DNA of 64,000 bases from contig NZ_QANS01000004.1 of NCBI RefSeq assembly GCF_003052265.1, positions 390,288 through 454,287 of the forward strand, written 5' to 3'. Each line of letters begins with the position of its first letter. Position 1 is the first letter of the stretch. The DNA is from Stenotrophobium rhamnosiphilum. Lineage in GTDB: Bacteria; Pseudomonadota; Gammaproteobacteria; Nevskiales; Nevskiaceae. Below are positions 9,504 through 19,127 of this stretch, piece after piece. Below the pieces are notes generated by a model, which worked only from the letters and a program-made list of their open reading frames with translations, did no database searches and was not told the origin of the DNA. Position numbers and translations under genes: made by a program.

Positions 9504-10757
9504 ATGCGCCCTCAAACAAACTGGACACTTGCCGACTGGCTACAGTGGCAGGAAAGCCTCAATCCACGTTCTATTGAACTCGGTCTTGATCGTGTGCGTC
9601 TAGTTGCGCAGCGACTTGATCTGCCCAGCCAAAAGATTCGCACGCTGACGATTGCGGGTACTAACGGTAAAGGCTCCAGCGCAACATTGGCTGCGTTGAT
9701 TCTTAGCGAAGCTGGATATCGCACAGGTCTCTACACCTCACCACATTTGCTGCGTTACAACGAGCGCATCGCCATCAATGGCGTGCCCGTTAGTGACGAC
9801 GCACTCTGTCGCGCTTTCATGGCGATTGATGAGGTGAGAGGCGAGACGCTGCTCACCTATTTTGAATTCGGCACACTCGCGGCGTTGTGGTTATTTCGTG
9901 AAGCGAATGTTGATGTGCAGGTTCTAGAAATTGGCTTGGGCGGTCGTTTGGATGCGGCCAATCTGGTTGATGCCGATGTCGCGCTCATCACTAATATTGG
10001 TCTTGATCACACCGACTGGCTCGGCCCTGATCGTGAAAGCATTGCACGCGAAAAAGCAGGGGTCATGCGGGCAGGGCGCCCAGTCATTTGCGTAGATAGT
10101 GACGCACCTGCCGCAATTGCCGAAATCGCGCAGACACTCAAATCTCCCTTGCTGCAGATCGATCGCGACTTTGATTTTTCTGTAGGCGAACAGGGCTGGA
10201 ATTGGCACGGACCGAGTGGCGAATTGCAGCAGCTGCCATTCCCGGCACTGCGCGGTGCCATGCAGCTGCGTAACGCCAGCGGCACCATCGCGGCTCTCAA
10301 AAGCCTGCCCTTGGATATTCCCGAAGACGCAATCCGTCGCGCCCTGCCTAAGCTACAGCTGGCCGGGCGTTATCAACGCATCGGCAATGTCATACTGGAT
10401 GTGGGGCACAACGCAGAAGCGGCAACGGTTTTGGCTGATAATCTGCTCCGCGACAAAGCAGACGGACGCATTCTGCTGGTCTTGGGCATGTTGTCTGACA
10501 AGCCTATTGAAGCCGTTGGCAATGCATTAGCCCGGTGCACGCAAAAAGTTTTTCTTGGCACCTTGCCTAGCCCGCGTGGTCTTAGCGCGACAGAACTCGC
10601 GCAACGTTTGCAGGGTAGTGGCCTGGAGTGTCAGATTTGCGCAGATATTCCCGCAGCCTATGCGCAGGCACAGCAAGCAGCACAAGCAGGAGATTGGGTG
10701 GTGGTAACTGGTTCGTTCTTAAGTGTGGCCGCAGTGGCAGAGATGCTCCATGGATGA
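9504..10757 (+). CDS. folC: Dihydrofolate synthase / folylpolyglutamate synthase
   Basis: FolC adds glutamate to dihydropteroate and then to tetrahydrofolates, using ATP. The Mur-ligase-type P-loop TIAGTNGKGSS is at residues 49-59. GLGGRLDATN-like (IGLGGRLDAAN) and LDVGHN motifs follow. The length is 417 aa. The last codons overlap the start of the SPOR-domain gene by eight bases, as in other proteobacteria where folC and dedD are adjacent. Confidence 0.95.
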   Translation: MRPQTNWTLADWLQWQESLNPRSIELGLDRVRLVAQRLDLPSQKIRTLTIAGTNGKGSSATLAALILSEAGYRTGLYTSPHLLRYNERIAINGVPVSDDALCRAFMAIDEVRGETLLTYFEFGTLAALWLFREANVDVQVLEIGLGGRLDAANLVDADVALITNIGLDHTDWLGPDRESIAREKAGVMRAGRPVICVDSDAPAAIAEIAQTLKSPLLQIDRDFDFSVGEQGWNWHGPSGELQQLPFPALRGAMQLRNASGTIAALKSLPLDIPEDAIRRALPKLQLAGRYQRIGNVILDVGHNAEAATVLADNLLRDKADGRILLVLGMLSDKPIEAVGNALARCTQKVFLGTLPSPRGLSATELAQRLQGSGLECQICADIPAAYAQAQQAAQAGDWVVVTGSFLSVAAVAEMLHG

Positions 10758-11571
10758 GGCACTCAAGCGCCGTTTAATTGGTGCGCTGATCTTGATCTTG
10801 GCTGTCTTCGTCATCAGCCTGCTGTTGCCGCGTCCGGGTGTTGTTCACACCGATGAGAACAACCAACGCGTCACTTTGGATCTGACCGGCAATACGCCTG
10901 AGCCTGTTGCGGCTGCGCCCACACCCGTTCCACCTGTTATTGCTGCCACGCCAACACCAGTTGATAGCGGCACTGACAACAACGCAGACAACGCCAACAC
11001 CGCACCAGAAATTGAAGAGCCGCCATTGCCTGCAGCTACACCTTCAGCACCGGCCGTAACTCAGAATGCACCGACGGTTGAACCTGCCAAACCTGCAGCG
11101 ATTAAACCCGTAACAACGCCTGAGAAGACAGAAGTCGCGGTGGTCGAGAGCCCACGCGAACTCAAGCTTGAAGAAAGCCTGAAAACGAAACCGACGCCAA
11201 CACCGGAAAAGCCTAAAGCGAAGCCTGTTGAGAAAGCGCCAGTAAAAGTTGTCGTCAAAGCGCCTGAGCCCGTAACACCCAAGGTTGTTCCTAAGCCAGC
11301 GGCGACGGTTGCAGCTAAGCCTGAAACGGCAGCAGCAGCCAAATCACGTTGGTACGTGCAGCTCGGCGCATTCAGCGATATCGAAAAGGCGCATCAGTTG
11401 CTCGACAAACTCAAGACCAAAGGCCTTAAAGGCATCATTTCGCCGCTGGATTCTGAGAAAGGCACGCTCTATCGCGCTCGCCTTGGTGCCTATCCCACGC
11501 AGGACCAAGCCAAGCAGGCGCAAGCTAGTGCCGCCAAACTGGGCTATACCGGCTCAGTGATCGGAGATTAG
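10750..11571 (+). CDS. SPOR domain-containing membrane protein (DedD-like)
   Basis: This 273-aa protein overlaps the end of folC. It has a short cytoplasmic start, one membrane segment (LIGALILILAVFVISLLL) and a long Pro/Ala/Thr/Lys-rich periplasmic linker. A C-terminal SPOR domain follows (about residues 198-273, beginning RWYVQLGAFSDIEKA). SPOR domains bind denuded glycan strands at the division septum. Size, layout and position between folC and cvpA match the DedD family, but sequence outside SPOR is too low-complexity for a firm orthology call. Confidence 0.88.
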   Translation: MDEALKRRLIGALILILAVFVISLLLPRPGVVHTDENNQRVTLDLTGNTPEPVAAAPTPVPPVIAATPTPVDSGTDNNADNANTAPEIEEPPLPAATPSAPAVTQNAPTVEPAKPAAIKPVTTPEKTEVAVVESPRELKLEESLKTKPTPTPEKPKAKPVEKAPVKVVVKAPEPVTPKVVPKPAATVAAKPETAAAAKSRWYVQLGAFSDIEKAHQLLDKLKTKGLKGIISPLDSEKGTLYRARLGAYPTQDQAKQAQASAAKLGYTGSVIGD

Positions 11572-11665
11572 GCTCAAATTCCGTTGCTGCGAACGCATCG
11601 AAATGGAACTGATCACGTCGCACGCATGCTAAAATCCGCGTCGTCATTGACTACGGTAGAGCCAA

Positions 11666-12187
11666 ATGATCTGGGTGGATTGGTGCATTGTTGCTGTTTT
11701 CCTGATTTCCATTCTGATTGGCCTCCTTCGCGGCTTCGCGCGTGAGATTCTCAACGTTCTAACTTGGGTGCTGGCCTTTGGTCTGGCCTGGCTGTTTGGC
11801 GACATGATGGCCGGTCTCTTAACCGGACATATCTCCAGCCCCGAAATCCGCGCCGTCTGTGCTTATGCCGTGCTGTTTATCGCGGGCTTGCTGATTGGCG
11901 CCATCCTCACGTATCTGCTCACCGAATGGATTCGCGGCAGCTTTCTCGATGGTATTGATCGCACCTTGGGCGCCACCATCGGTTTCCTGCGCGCCTTGTT
12001 CCTCACCTGCGTATTCCTCGTCATTGCCGGCACCATGGGTGCCAAGCAGGATCGCTGGTGGACGCAATCCGCATTCATTCCGCATATTGAATGGCTGGCG
12101 GAAGACCTCAAATTAATCATCCCTGAGCGCTGGCTGGAGCGGATCAAACCGACTCCCGAAAGCGCACCGACTATTCAGAAGCACTAG
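11666..12187 (+). CDS. cvpA: CvpA family membrane protein
   Basis: This 173-aa inner-membrane protein has about four hydrophobic segments and opens [20 protein letters not shown], the typical CvpA beginning. The conserved RGFAREI loop follows the first segment. CvpA was named for colicin V production in E. coli; its cellular role is still unclear. It lies 10 bases before purF, the arrangement seen in E. coli and Pseudomonas, so it is probably co-transcribed with purF. Confidence 0.93.
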   Translation: MIWVDWCIVAVFLISILIGLLRGFAREILNVLTWVLAFGLAWLFGDMMAGLLTGHISSPEIRAVCAYAVLFIAGLLIGAILTYLLTEWIRGSFLDGIDRTLGATIGFLRALFLTCVFLVIAGTMGAKQDRWWTQSAFIPHIEWLAEDLKLIIPERWLERIKPTPESAPTIQKH

Positions 12188-12197
12188 AGAACGCATC

Positions 12198-13712
12198 ATG
12201 TGTGGAATTGCAGGCATCGTTTCCCAGAGCGCAAACGTCAATCAGGAATTGTTTGACGCGCTGACCATGCTTCAACATCGTGGTCAGGATGCCGCAGGCA
12301 TCATCACCAATGATGAAGATCGTCTTTATCTGCGCAAAGAAAATGGTCTGGTGCGCGATGTGTTCAACAAAGATGAACACATGCAGCAGCTCCGCGGCCC
12401 AATGGGCGTTGGGCATGTGCGTTATCCGACCGCTGGTTGCTCAACGTCTGCCGAAGCGCAGCCGTTTTACACCAACATGCCATTCGGCATTTCGCTTTCG
12501 CACAACGGCAACCTGACCAATGCCGAAGAGCTGAAGCAAGAACTGTTTCTGCAAGATCGTCGCCACCTCAACACGGAGTCTGATTCCGAGGTGTTGCTGA
12601 ACGTTTTTGCACATGAACTGATGCAGCGCAACGCGCTACGTCTGTCGCCAGAAGATATCTTTGCCGCTGTCTCCGGCGTGCATCATCGTTGCCGCGGCGC
12701 ATACGCTTGCGTTGCAATGATCACCGGCTACGGCGTTGTTGGCTTCCGCGATCCGTTCGGCATTCGTCCAGTGGTTTACGGTTTCCGCGAAACCGCCAAC
12801 GGCCGCGATTACATGATTGCTTCGGAATCCGTTGCGCTCAACGCGCTCGGCTACGAAATGCTCGGCGACATCTTGCCAGGCGAAGCGGTCTACATCACGC
12901 ATGATGGCAAGCTGCACAAGCGTCAGTGCGCCGCCAACCCAATCTACTCGCCATGCATTTTTGAGCACGTCTATCTGGCTCGTCCAGACTCCGTGATCGA
13001 CAACATCTACGTCTACAAAGCGCGTCTGCGCATGGGCATCAAGCTCGCAGAAAAAATCCTGCGCGAATGGCCAGATCACGATATCGACGTCGTCATTCCA
13101 ATCCCAGATACCAGCCGCGTAGCTGGCGCTGAACTCGCCGCACGTTTGGGGGTGAACTATCGCGAAGGCTTCATTAAGAATCGCTACATAGGTCGTACCT
13201 TCATCATGCCCGGGCAGGCACAGCGCAAGAAGTCCGTGCGCCAGAAACTCAATCCGGTCGGCATCGAGTTCAAAGGCAAGAACGTGCTGCTGGTGGATGA
13301 CTCCATCGTTCGCGGCACCACCAGCCAAGAAATCATTCAGATGGCACGCGACTCCGGCGCCAGAAAGGTTTACTTCGCTTCTGCATCGCCACCTGTGCGT
13401 TATCCCAACGTCTACGGCATCGACATGCCAACGACCGTTGAACTCGTCGCTCACGGGCGCAGCAATGAACAGCTCGAACAGCTGCTGGGTGCTGATCGTT
13501 TGATCTATCAGGATCTGCCAGATCTGATTGAAGCCGTGCGTCAAGGCAACAAGAACATCACGCGCTTTGACACCTCGGTGTTCACTGGCGAATACGTCAC
13601 GCAAGACATCAGCAGCGAGTACCTGAGCCAGCTGGAACTGTTCCGCTCAGATGCTGCCAAACAGAAACGCACTCGCAGTGCGCAAACTGTTATCGAACTC
13701 AAGAACGCTTAA
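12198..13712 (+). CDS. purF: Amidophosphoribosyltransferase
   Basis: PurF makes 5-phosphoribosylamine from PRPP and glutamine, the first committed step of purine synthesis. The N-terminal nucleophile is Cys2 (MCGIAGIV), exposed after removal of Met. The glutaminase domain is followed by a phosphoribosyltransferase domain with the PRPP motif [13 protein letters not shown]. The length is 504 aa, as in E. coli. It follows cvpA closely. Confidence 0.97.
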   Translation: MCGIAGIVSQSANVNQELFDALTMLQHRGQDAAGIITNDEDRLYLRKENGLVRDVFNKDEHMQQLRGPMGVGHVRYPTAGCSTSAEAQPFYTNMPFGISLSHNGNLTNAEELKQELFLQDRRHLNTESDSEVLLNVFAHELMQRNALRLSPEDIFAAVSGVHHRCRGAYACVAMITGYGVVGFRDPFGIRPVVYGFRETANGRDYMIASESVALNALGYEMLGDILPGEAVYITHDGKLHKRQCAANPIYSPCIFEHVYLARPDSVIDNIYVYKARLRMGIKLAEKILREWPDHDIDVVIPIPDTSRVAGAELAARLGVNYREGFIKNRYIGRTFIMPGQAQRKKSVRQKLNPVGIEFKGKNVLLVDDSIVRGTTSQEIIQMARDSGARKVYFASASPPVRYPNVYGIDMPTTVELVAHGRSNEQLEQLLGADRLIYQDLPDLIEAVRQGNKNITRFDTSVFTGEYVTQDISSEYLSQLELFRSDAAKQKRTRSAQTVIELKNA

Positions 13713-13745
13713 AACCAAATACAAAAAATTATTCGGAGCAACGTC

Positions 13746-14288
13746 ATGTTTAAGTCGATCCTTACTGCTGTATTGATGCTCAGCGTTACCTCGGTTTGGG
13801 CTGCCGCTCCGGCTGCTGCTGCCACTGGCGGCGGTGCCAGCGCCAAAACCGTTGAGAAACTCCTTGAGATCACTCACGCCGATAACACTGCCAAGCTGCT
13901 GCAAGCGCAGATTCAGGGCTCATTGGCACAGCAGATTCAGCAGCTGAATCTGGGCGCTGCGGATAAGCCGATCATCGACAAGTATTCAAAAGAGCTGAAC
14001 ACCACCATCATGCCGGAACTCTCTTGGGCCAAGCTCAAGCCAGATATGGTGCAGGCTTATTCGACGACGTTTACTGAAGAAGAAGTGGGCGATCTGATCA
14101 AGTTCTACACCTCCAAGACCGGCCAGTCGTACCTCAAGAAGGCGCCAGATCTGAGCAAGCTGACGATGGGCTCAACCCAAGCACGCCTGCGTGCACTGGT
14201 GCCTAAGCTGCAAGACATTTCGCGCCGCTTGGAAGCAGAACTGAAAGCCAACCAGAAAGCGAAGGCCGCACCTGCACCCAAGAAGTGA
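13746..14288 (+). CDS. DUF2059 domain-containing exported protein
   Basis: This 180-aa protein has a signal peptide (MFKSILTAVLMLSVTSVWA, cleavage near AAAP). A helical domain of the DUF2059 type follows, with the pattern TFTEEEVGDLIKFYTSKTGQ at coding positions about 14070-14130. The C-terminus is Lys/Ala-rich. DUF2059 proteins are common periplasmic proteins without an assigned function. The gene lies 33 bases after purF, with TCGGAG upstream of the ATG. Confidence 0.85.
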   Translation: MFKSILTAVLMLSVTSVWAAAPAAAATGGGASAKTVEKLLEITHADNTAKLLQAQIQGSLAQQIQQLNLGAADKPIIDKYSKELNTTIMPELSWAKLKPDMVQAYSTTFTEEEVGDLIKFYTSKTGQSYLKKAPDLSKLTMGSTQARLRALVPKLQDISRRLEAELKANQKAKAAPAPKK

Positions 14289-14290
14289 GT

Positions 14291-14328
14291 AAAATCGTGA
14301 TTGCAGCGTAGGCTGCAATCACGATTTG
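14291..14328 (+). terminator. Perfect 16-bp hairpin abutting the next RBS
   Basis: A perfect inverted repeat has arms at 14292-14307 and 14312-14327 around the loop GTAG. The right arm ends directly at the TGAGG that serves as ribosome binding site for the PLP-enzyme gene starting at 14338. There is no long T run, so it could be a processing or attenuation structure as well as a weak terminator. Confidence 0.6.
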
Positions 14329-14337
14329 AGGCTCACA

Positions 14338-15579
14338 ATGAAGTACGGCATCACCACACGCATTCTGCATTCGGACCACGTCACGGGCGTCGAGCACGGC
14401 GCTGTGCACAAGCCCATGCACACGTCTGCGGCCTATACGCAGGGCTCCGCACGCGATCTGGCGGCCGTATTCAAGGGCGACCAATCCGGCTACGTCTATG
14501 CACGTCAGGGCAACCCGACGGGCGCTGCGCTGGAAGCCAAAATCAATCTACTCGAAGAAGCACGCGCCACCGCCTGCTTCTCTACCGGCATGGCTGCGAT
14601 TGCAGCGGCGTTGGTATCGCTGCTGCGTAGCGGCGACCACATCGTCAGCAGCGCGTTCCTGTTCGGCAATACCAACAGCCTGTTCCAGACGCTGCAAGCC
14701 ATGGGCGTGGAAGTCAGCTTTGTTGATTCGACTGACGTTAAGCAGGTTGCTGCTGCTGTGCGCCCAACTACGCGCATCGTGTTTGTCGAAACCATCGCCA
14801 ATCCACGCACACAGATTTCAGACCTCGCCGGCATTGGCGCGCTGTGCGCTGAAAAACAGTTGCTCTATGTCGTCGACAACACGCTAACGACGCCAGTGTT
14901 GCTGCGTGGCCGCGACGTACAGGCCGGCCTTGTCGTGCATGCACTGACCAAAGGCATTGGTGGCCATGGCAACTCCATGGGCGGTTCGGTCAGCGACACA
15001 GGTCTGTTCGACTGGTCGAAATATTCCAACATTTTGCCTGCCTACAAAAAGGGTGATGCCGCGAACTGGGGCATTCTGCAAATCCGCAAGAAAGGTCTGC
15101 GTGACTTTGGCGCAACGCTGCGCGCTGAAGATGCACATCGAATTGCCGTGGGTGCAGAAACTTTAGTTCTGCGCTTGGCTCGTGCCTGCGACAACGCATT
15201 GCAACTCGCACAGTGGCTGGAGAAGCAGCCGCAGATTGCACGCGTCTATTACCCGGGCTTGAAGAGTCACCCACAGCATCAGCGCGCTGCTGATCTGTTT
15301 AAAGGTAGTTTCGGTACACTGCTGAGCTTTGAGTTGCGTGATGGTTTTGATTGCTTCGATTTTCTCGACGCACTCAAACTCGTCATCGTTTCCAGCCATC
15401 TGTCCGACACACGCACGCTCGCGATTCCGGTTGCTCACACCATCTATTGGGAGATGGGCGCAGAGCGTCGCAAAGAGATGGGCATCGTCGACGGACTCGT
15501 GCGCTTGTCCGTAGGCATCGAAGACTTAACGGATTTGCAGTTCGACTTCACGCAGGCGTTGGGCCAGTTCAAGGCCTAA
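14338..15579 (+). CDS. Cystathionine gamma-synthase family PLP-dependent enzyme
   Basis: This 413-aa Cys/Met-metabolism enzyme has the PLP lysine K205 in HALTKGIGGHG, the YVYARQGNPT substrate/cofactor motif (residues 52-61), and the VVDNT PLP aspartate motif. The N-terminus (MKYGITTRILHSD) fits the family annotated broadly as cystathionine gamma-synthase family rather than classical MetZ, although metZ occupies this position in Pseudomonas. It may act in trans-sulfuration or direct sulfhydrylation; the sequence does not settle which. A TTG at 14326 is in frame but lies inside the hairpin; the ATG at 14338 has TGAGG upstream. Confidence 0.88.
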   Translation: MKYGITTRILHSDHVTGVEHGAVHKPMHTSAAYTQGSARDLAAVFKGDQSGYVYARQGNPTGAALEAKINLLEEARATACFSTGMAAIAAALVSLLRSGDHIVSSAFLFGNTNSLFQTLQAMGVEVSFVDSTDVKQVAAAVRPTTRIVFVETIANPRTQISDLAGIGALCAEKQLLYVVDNTLTTPVLLRGRDVQAGLVVHALTKGIGGHGNSMGGSVSDTGLFDWSKYSNILPAYKKGDAANWGILQIRKKGLRDFGATLRAEDAHRIAVGAETLVLRLARACDNALQLAQWLEKQPQIARVYYPGLKSHPQHQRAADLFKGSFGTLLSFELRDGFDCFDFLDALKLVIVSSHLSDTRTLAIPVAHTIYWEMGAERRKEMGIVDGLVRLSVGIEDLTDLQFDFTQALGQFKA

Positions 15580-15588
15580 GAGATTCGC

Positions 15589-16356
15589 GTGTCACTCCAA
15601 GCAATGCCGACTGTCTTTTCCGCACTGACCGAGCCAGACCCTGAGCGCAAATGCGCTCAGGTGGCTGCGCTCGTGTTGCCACTGCGCTTTGATGCGAATG
15701 AAGACATCCAACGCATTCCCGGAAGGCCTGCGCTGCCAACGCTCGTGCCGCCAAACAAAGTGCCATATCGTGGCCTTGGCACGCCTGAAGGCCGTGCAGC
15801 GCTGATTCACGCAGTCGCTCACATCGAATTCAACGCCGTGAATCTGGCGCTCGATGCCTGCTGGCGATTTCGCTATCAGCCAGACGATTACTACCGTGAT
15901 TGGCTGTCGGTAGCGCAAGACGAAGCACGACACTTCCTGATGCTCAGCGGCCGTCTCAAGGAATTGGGTTATGCCTACGGCGATTTCGTAGCGCACAACG
16001 GCCTGTGGGAAATGGCAGAAAAAACAGCCAATGATGTGTTGGTGCGGATGGCAGTCGTGCCACGTGTACTCGAAGCACGCGGTCTTGATGTCACGCCCGG
16101 AATCATCCACCGCTTCACCGAACTTCGCGATGTTGAAACCGTGCGGATTCTCGGCATCATTCTGGAAGAAGAAGTACGCCACGTTGAAATTGGCACACGC
16201 TGGTACCGGCATTTCTGCACGCTGAAAGGCGTCGATCCGGATTCAACCTTCCGCGCCATCCTCGCAGAGCACCGCATGCGAATTCGATTGCCTTTGAACA
16301 CTGAAGCACGTGCTCGTGCTGGGTTCAATGATCAGGAATTATTGGACGCGTATTAA
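15589..16356 (+). CDS. DUF455 ferritin-like domain protein
   Basis: This 255-aa protein has the ferritin-like carboxylate/histidine pattern: AHIEFNAV, DEARHFLML and LEEEVRHVEIGTRWY. These would supply Glu and His ligands for a di-iron site. It belongs to the DUF455 family, a widespread group with no settled function. The start used is GTG at 15589; an ATG at 15604 is an alternative. It ends three bases from the convergent lpxH gene. Confidence 0.88.
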   Translation: MSLQAMPTVFSALTEPDPERKCAQVAALVLPLRFDANEDIQRIPGRPALPTLVPPNKVPYRGLGTPEGRAALIHAVAHIEFNAVNLALDACWRFRYQPDDYYRDWLSVAQDEARHFLMLSGRLKELGYAYGDFVAHNGLWEMAEKTANDVLVRMAVVPRVLEARGLDVTPGIIHRFTELRDVETVRILGIILEEEVRHVEIGTRWYRHFCTLKGVDPDSTFRAILAEHRMRIRLPLNTEARARAGFNDQELLDAY

Positions 16357-16359
16357 AAG

Positions 16360-17076
16360 CTAGAGTGGCAACGCAATCCGCTTCAAGCCTGACTCACTGA
16401 TTTCCAGATACTCCTTCCGCGTCGGCGTCCAATCCGCCAGCACAATGCGCTCATTCCCCCAAGCATCACGATGATCCGCAGGCCTGTGTGTATGGCCGTG
16501 GATGATGCGTTTGACGTTATGGTGCTTGAACGCGGCTGCAATGGCTGCGTCGTTTACGTCCATGATCTCTAAGCTCTTGGCGGCTTTGTTGTTGGCGCTC
16601 TGGCTGCGCAGATCGCCAGCAATACGTTCACGCCAGTTGCGTGGCATCAAGCGGAACAAACCTTGGACGAATGAATTGCGTGAGATGCGGCGCCATTTTT
16701 GGTAGCCAACATCGTCGGTGCAAAAAACATCACCGTGAGAGAGCAGGGTGGTGATCCCTGACACTTTGATTGCGCAGGGATCACGAAGAATTTGTGCGCC
16801 GGTGATTTGGGCAAAGTGTTTGCCAACCAGAAAATCGCGGTTGCCAGCCATGAAGTAGACATCGACACCGGCAGCGGTGAGCGCTGCGATGCGACTGACT
16901 TCACGTGCATAAACTTGTAAACCGACGTCGTCGCCGATCCAGTATTCGAATAAATCGCCGAGGATAAAAACTTGCTGCGCTTTGCGCGCAGGGCCCTCGA
17001 GAAATTCTACAAATGCCTCGCGCAGCCGTGATGGCTGCGCGGGCAGGTGTAGATCAGAAAGTAGTAGCGTGGTCAT
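16360..17076 (-). CDS. lpxH: UDP-2,3-diacylglucosamine diphosphatase
   Basis: LpxH hydrolyses UDP-2,3-diacylglucosamine to lipid X in lipid A biosynthesis. The calcineurin-like metal motifs are all visible: D8 and H10 (LLLSDLHLP), LGDLFEYWIGDD, MAGNRDF, LSHGDVFCTDD and HGHTHRP. The 238-aa length is standard. It lies downstream of the peptidyl-prolyl isomerase gene with a 37-base gap, an adjacency also seen for lpxH and ppiB in other Gammaproteobacteria. Confidence 0.96.
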   Translation of the reverse strand: MTTLLLSDLHLPAQPSRLREAFVEFLEGPARKAQQVFILGDLFEYWIGDDVGLQVYAREVSRIAALTAAGVDVYFMAGNRDFLVGKHFAQITGAQILRDPCAIKVSGITTLLSHGDVFCTDDVGYQKWRRISRNSFVQGLFRLMPRNWRERIAGDLRSQSANNKAAKSLEIMDVNDAAIAAAFKHHNVKRIIHGHTHRPADHRDAWGNERIVLADWTPTRKEYLEISESGLKRIALPL

Positions 17077-17113
17077 GCGGCACGTATGCGCTGCGCGACA
17101 CGATTACGTGCGA

Positions 17114-17686
17114 CTACTTTTTTGGAGCTTCAATGATAGTGACGTGCGTGATGACGATCGGCGTCACTGGCACATCGCGACCAAATGGAGCGATGTTGCC
17201 GGTTTTGACTTCAGCGATTTTGTCGACGACGTCCATGCCTTCGGTGACCTGACCAAACACGGCGTAGCCCCAACCATCAAAGCTTGGAAAGTCGAGGTTG
17301 GAGTTGTCAGCGTGGTTGATGAAGAACTGCGACGAAGCAGAGTGCGGGTCGCTGGTGCGTGCCATCGCGATGCTGCCACGAACGTTCTTGAGACCGTTCT
17401 TGGCTTCGTTCTCAATCGGCTTCTGCGTTGCGCGCTGGTTGTACTTTTCGTCGTAACCGCCGCCCTGAATCATGAAGCCACGGATCACGCGGTGAAAGGT
17501 CAAACCATCAAAGTGCTTGGCCTTCACGTATGAAACAAAGTTGGCAACCGTCTTCGGTGCCTTGTCTGCATTGAGTTCCAGCGTGATATTGCCCTGGCTG
17601 GTTTCCATCAATACGCGTACAGGTTCTGCTGCGTTTGCGAGCGTCATGTTCAGTCCTAAAATTAGTGAAAGTAAGATTTTTTTCAT
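17114..17686 (-). CDS. Periplasmic cyclophilin-type peptidyl-prolyl isomerase
   Basis: This cyclophilin speeds proline cis-trans isomerisation during folding. The active-site blocks FHRVIRGFMIQGGGY and ASSQFFINHADN are present. The signal peptide MKKILLSLILGLNMTLANA directs it to the periplasm, so it is PpiA/RotA-like. The ATG at 17686 is preceded by GAGAA; an in-frame ATG at 17698 is also possible and would overlap the end of dusA more closely. dusA ends only a few bases upstream, suggesting dusA-ppi-lpxH co-transcription. Confidence 0.92.
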   Translation of the reverse strand: MKKILLSLILGLNMTLANAAEPVRVLMETSQGNITLELNADKAPKTVANFVSYVKAKHFDGLTFHRVIRGFMIQGGGYDEKYNQRATQKPIENEAKNGLKNVRGSIAMARTSDPHSASSQFFINHADNSNLDFPSFDGWGYAVFGQVTEGMDVVDKIAEVKTGNIAPFGRDVPVTPIVITHVTIIEAPKK

Positions 17687-17701
17687 AGCAGTTCTCATTG
17701 A

Positions 17702-18697
17702 TTACGCTGCTTCTTCAAGTGTTGACGCTTGCTCAACTGCAGCCAGCGCCTCCTCAATAACTTCGATACCACCGCCAGCGCGGAAAGCGCGCTCGCTGAT
17801 CACGCGACGATAAGCGCGACCACCGGCTTGACCACGGAACAGGCCGAGGATGTGTTTGGTGATGTGTGCCAGCGGAACGCCAGCGGCCAGCTCGCGTTCA
17901 ACGTAGGGAATGAAGCTGCGCAGCAACGCGGCGCGGTCCATGTTGAAAGCTTCGCCACCAAATAAATGTTCGTCGACTTCCGACAGCATCCACGGATTTT
18001 CGTACGGTTCGCGGCCGAGCATGACGCCATCAACGTACTTCAAATGCTCTTGGCATTCGGCGATGGTTTTAATGCCGCCGTTGATCACGATGTTGAGATG
18101 CGGAAAATCTTGCTTGAGGCGATAGACCACTTCATAACGCAGTGGCGGAATCTCGCGATTCTCTTTTGGCGACAAACCGTTCAGCCAAGCCTTGCGCGCG
18201 TGGATGATGAAGGTCTCGCAACCGGCGTCAGCGACCGTCTCAACAAAATTACGCAGGAAACTGTATTCCTCAGTGTTGTCGAGACCGATGCGATTCTTCA
18301 CCGTGACCGGCAAATCCGTCGCCTTGGTCATCATCATCACGCATTCGGCAACCAGATCTGGTTTGCGCATCAAACAGGCGCCGAAGCGGCCGTCGATCAC
18401 GCGATCAGACGGGCAGCCACAATTCAGATTGATTTCGTCGTAACCAAAGCGAGCGCCAATTTCGGCGCTGCGTGCCAGATCATCCGGATCGCAGCCGCCA
18501 AGCTGCAGAGCCACAGGATGCTCGCCTTTGTTGAAACGCATCAGACGTTGGCGATCACCTTTGATGACTGCGCCGGTCGTGACCATCTCGGTGTAGAGAC
18601 GGGCATTGGACGACAGCAGTCGATGAAATGACCGGCAATAGCGGTCAGTCCAATCCATCATAGGTGCGACGCAGAATTTATGAGTATTATCAATCAC
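17702..18697 (-). CDS. dusA: tRNA-dihydrouridine(20/20a) synthase DusA
   Basis: DusA is an FMN enzyme that reduces uridines 20/20a in the D-loop of tRNAs. The N-terminus FCVAPMMDWTDRYCR is diagnostic of the DusA subfamily. The catalytic cysteine is in INLNCGCPSDRV, and VKNRIGLD and INGGI follow. The length is 331 aa. It is the first gene of the short minus-strand group leading to lpxH; the AT-rich region upstream presumably carries its promoter. Confidence 0.96.
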   Translation of the reverse strand: MIDNTHKFCVAPMMDWTDRYCRSFHRLLSSNARLYTEMVTTGAVIKGDRQRLMRFNKGEHPVALQLGGCDPDDLARSAEIGARFGYDEINLNCGCPSDRVIDGRFGACLMRKPDLVAECVMMMTKATDLPVTVKNRIGLDNTEEYSFLRNFVETVADAGCETFIIHARKAWLNGLSPKENREIPPLRYEVVYRLKQDFPHLNIVINGGIKTIAECQEHLKYVDGVMLGREPYENPWMLSEVDEHLFGGEAFNMDRAALLRSFIPYVERELAAGVPLAHITKHILGLFRGQAGGRAYRRVISERAFRAGGGIEVIEEALAAVEQASTLEEAA

Positions 18698-19127
18698 TTA
18701 TATACTTTATTGGCGTACTGCCAATCCAATCGAACGTAGGTGCAATAGAAAATACATTAATATTTTCAATTACTTAAATAAAATGTTAACGCAATATCAG
18801 TCCAATCGATCATAAACTCTACATAAAACATATAAATAACTGATTTTATTAAAATAATAAGACTTAATTAACCGCAGCCAGCTATTTTAATCTCAGACAT
18901 TTTATAGGGATTTCCTTGGAAATCTCGGGTATTTCGGATTATCGGTGTTACAGAAGTGCAACAAAATTCGGCGTAACACCGCACTCATTGGCAGCTTCAA
19001 ATAGTCGAGCGAATACGTGCTAATTCTATCAAGCGGGCGCCAACAAGGTTTTGTCCGGCCTTCTTTGTCATGTACTGGCTCAAGTGAACCAAGGGCTAAA
19101 GCAGCGGGCCAATGTTAGGATCGCGAT
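18698..19127. other. AT-rich intergenic region with one hairpin
   Basis: This 430-base stretch is clearly more AT-rich than its flanks, especially 18730-18900. No open frame with coding character was seen. A nine-base inverted repeat CGGTGTTAC (18943-18951) / GTAACACCG (18973-18981) encloses 21 bases. The region marks the left edge of the accessory patch and probably holds the dusA promoter on the minus strand. Confidence 0.5.

Noticed and set aside
12636..13604. Long minus-strand open frame opposite purF
   Set aside because: purF is certain from its motifs; the antisense translation has no domain and no plausible start signal.
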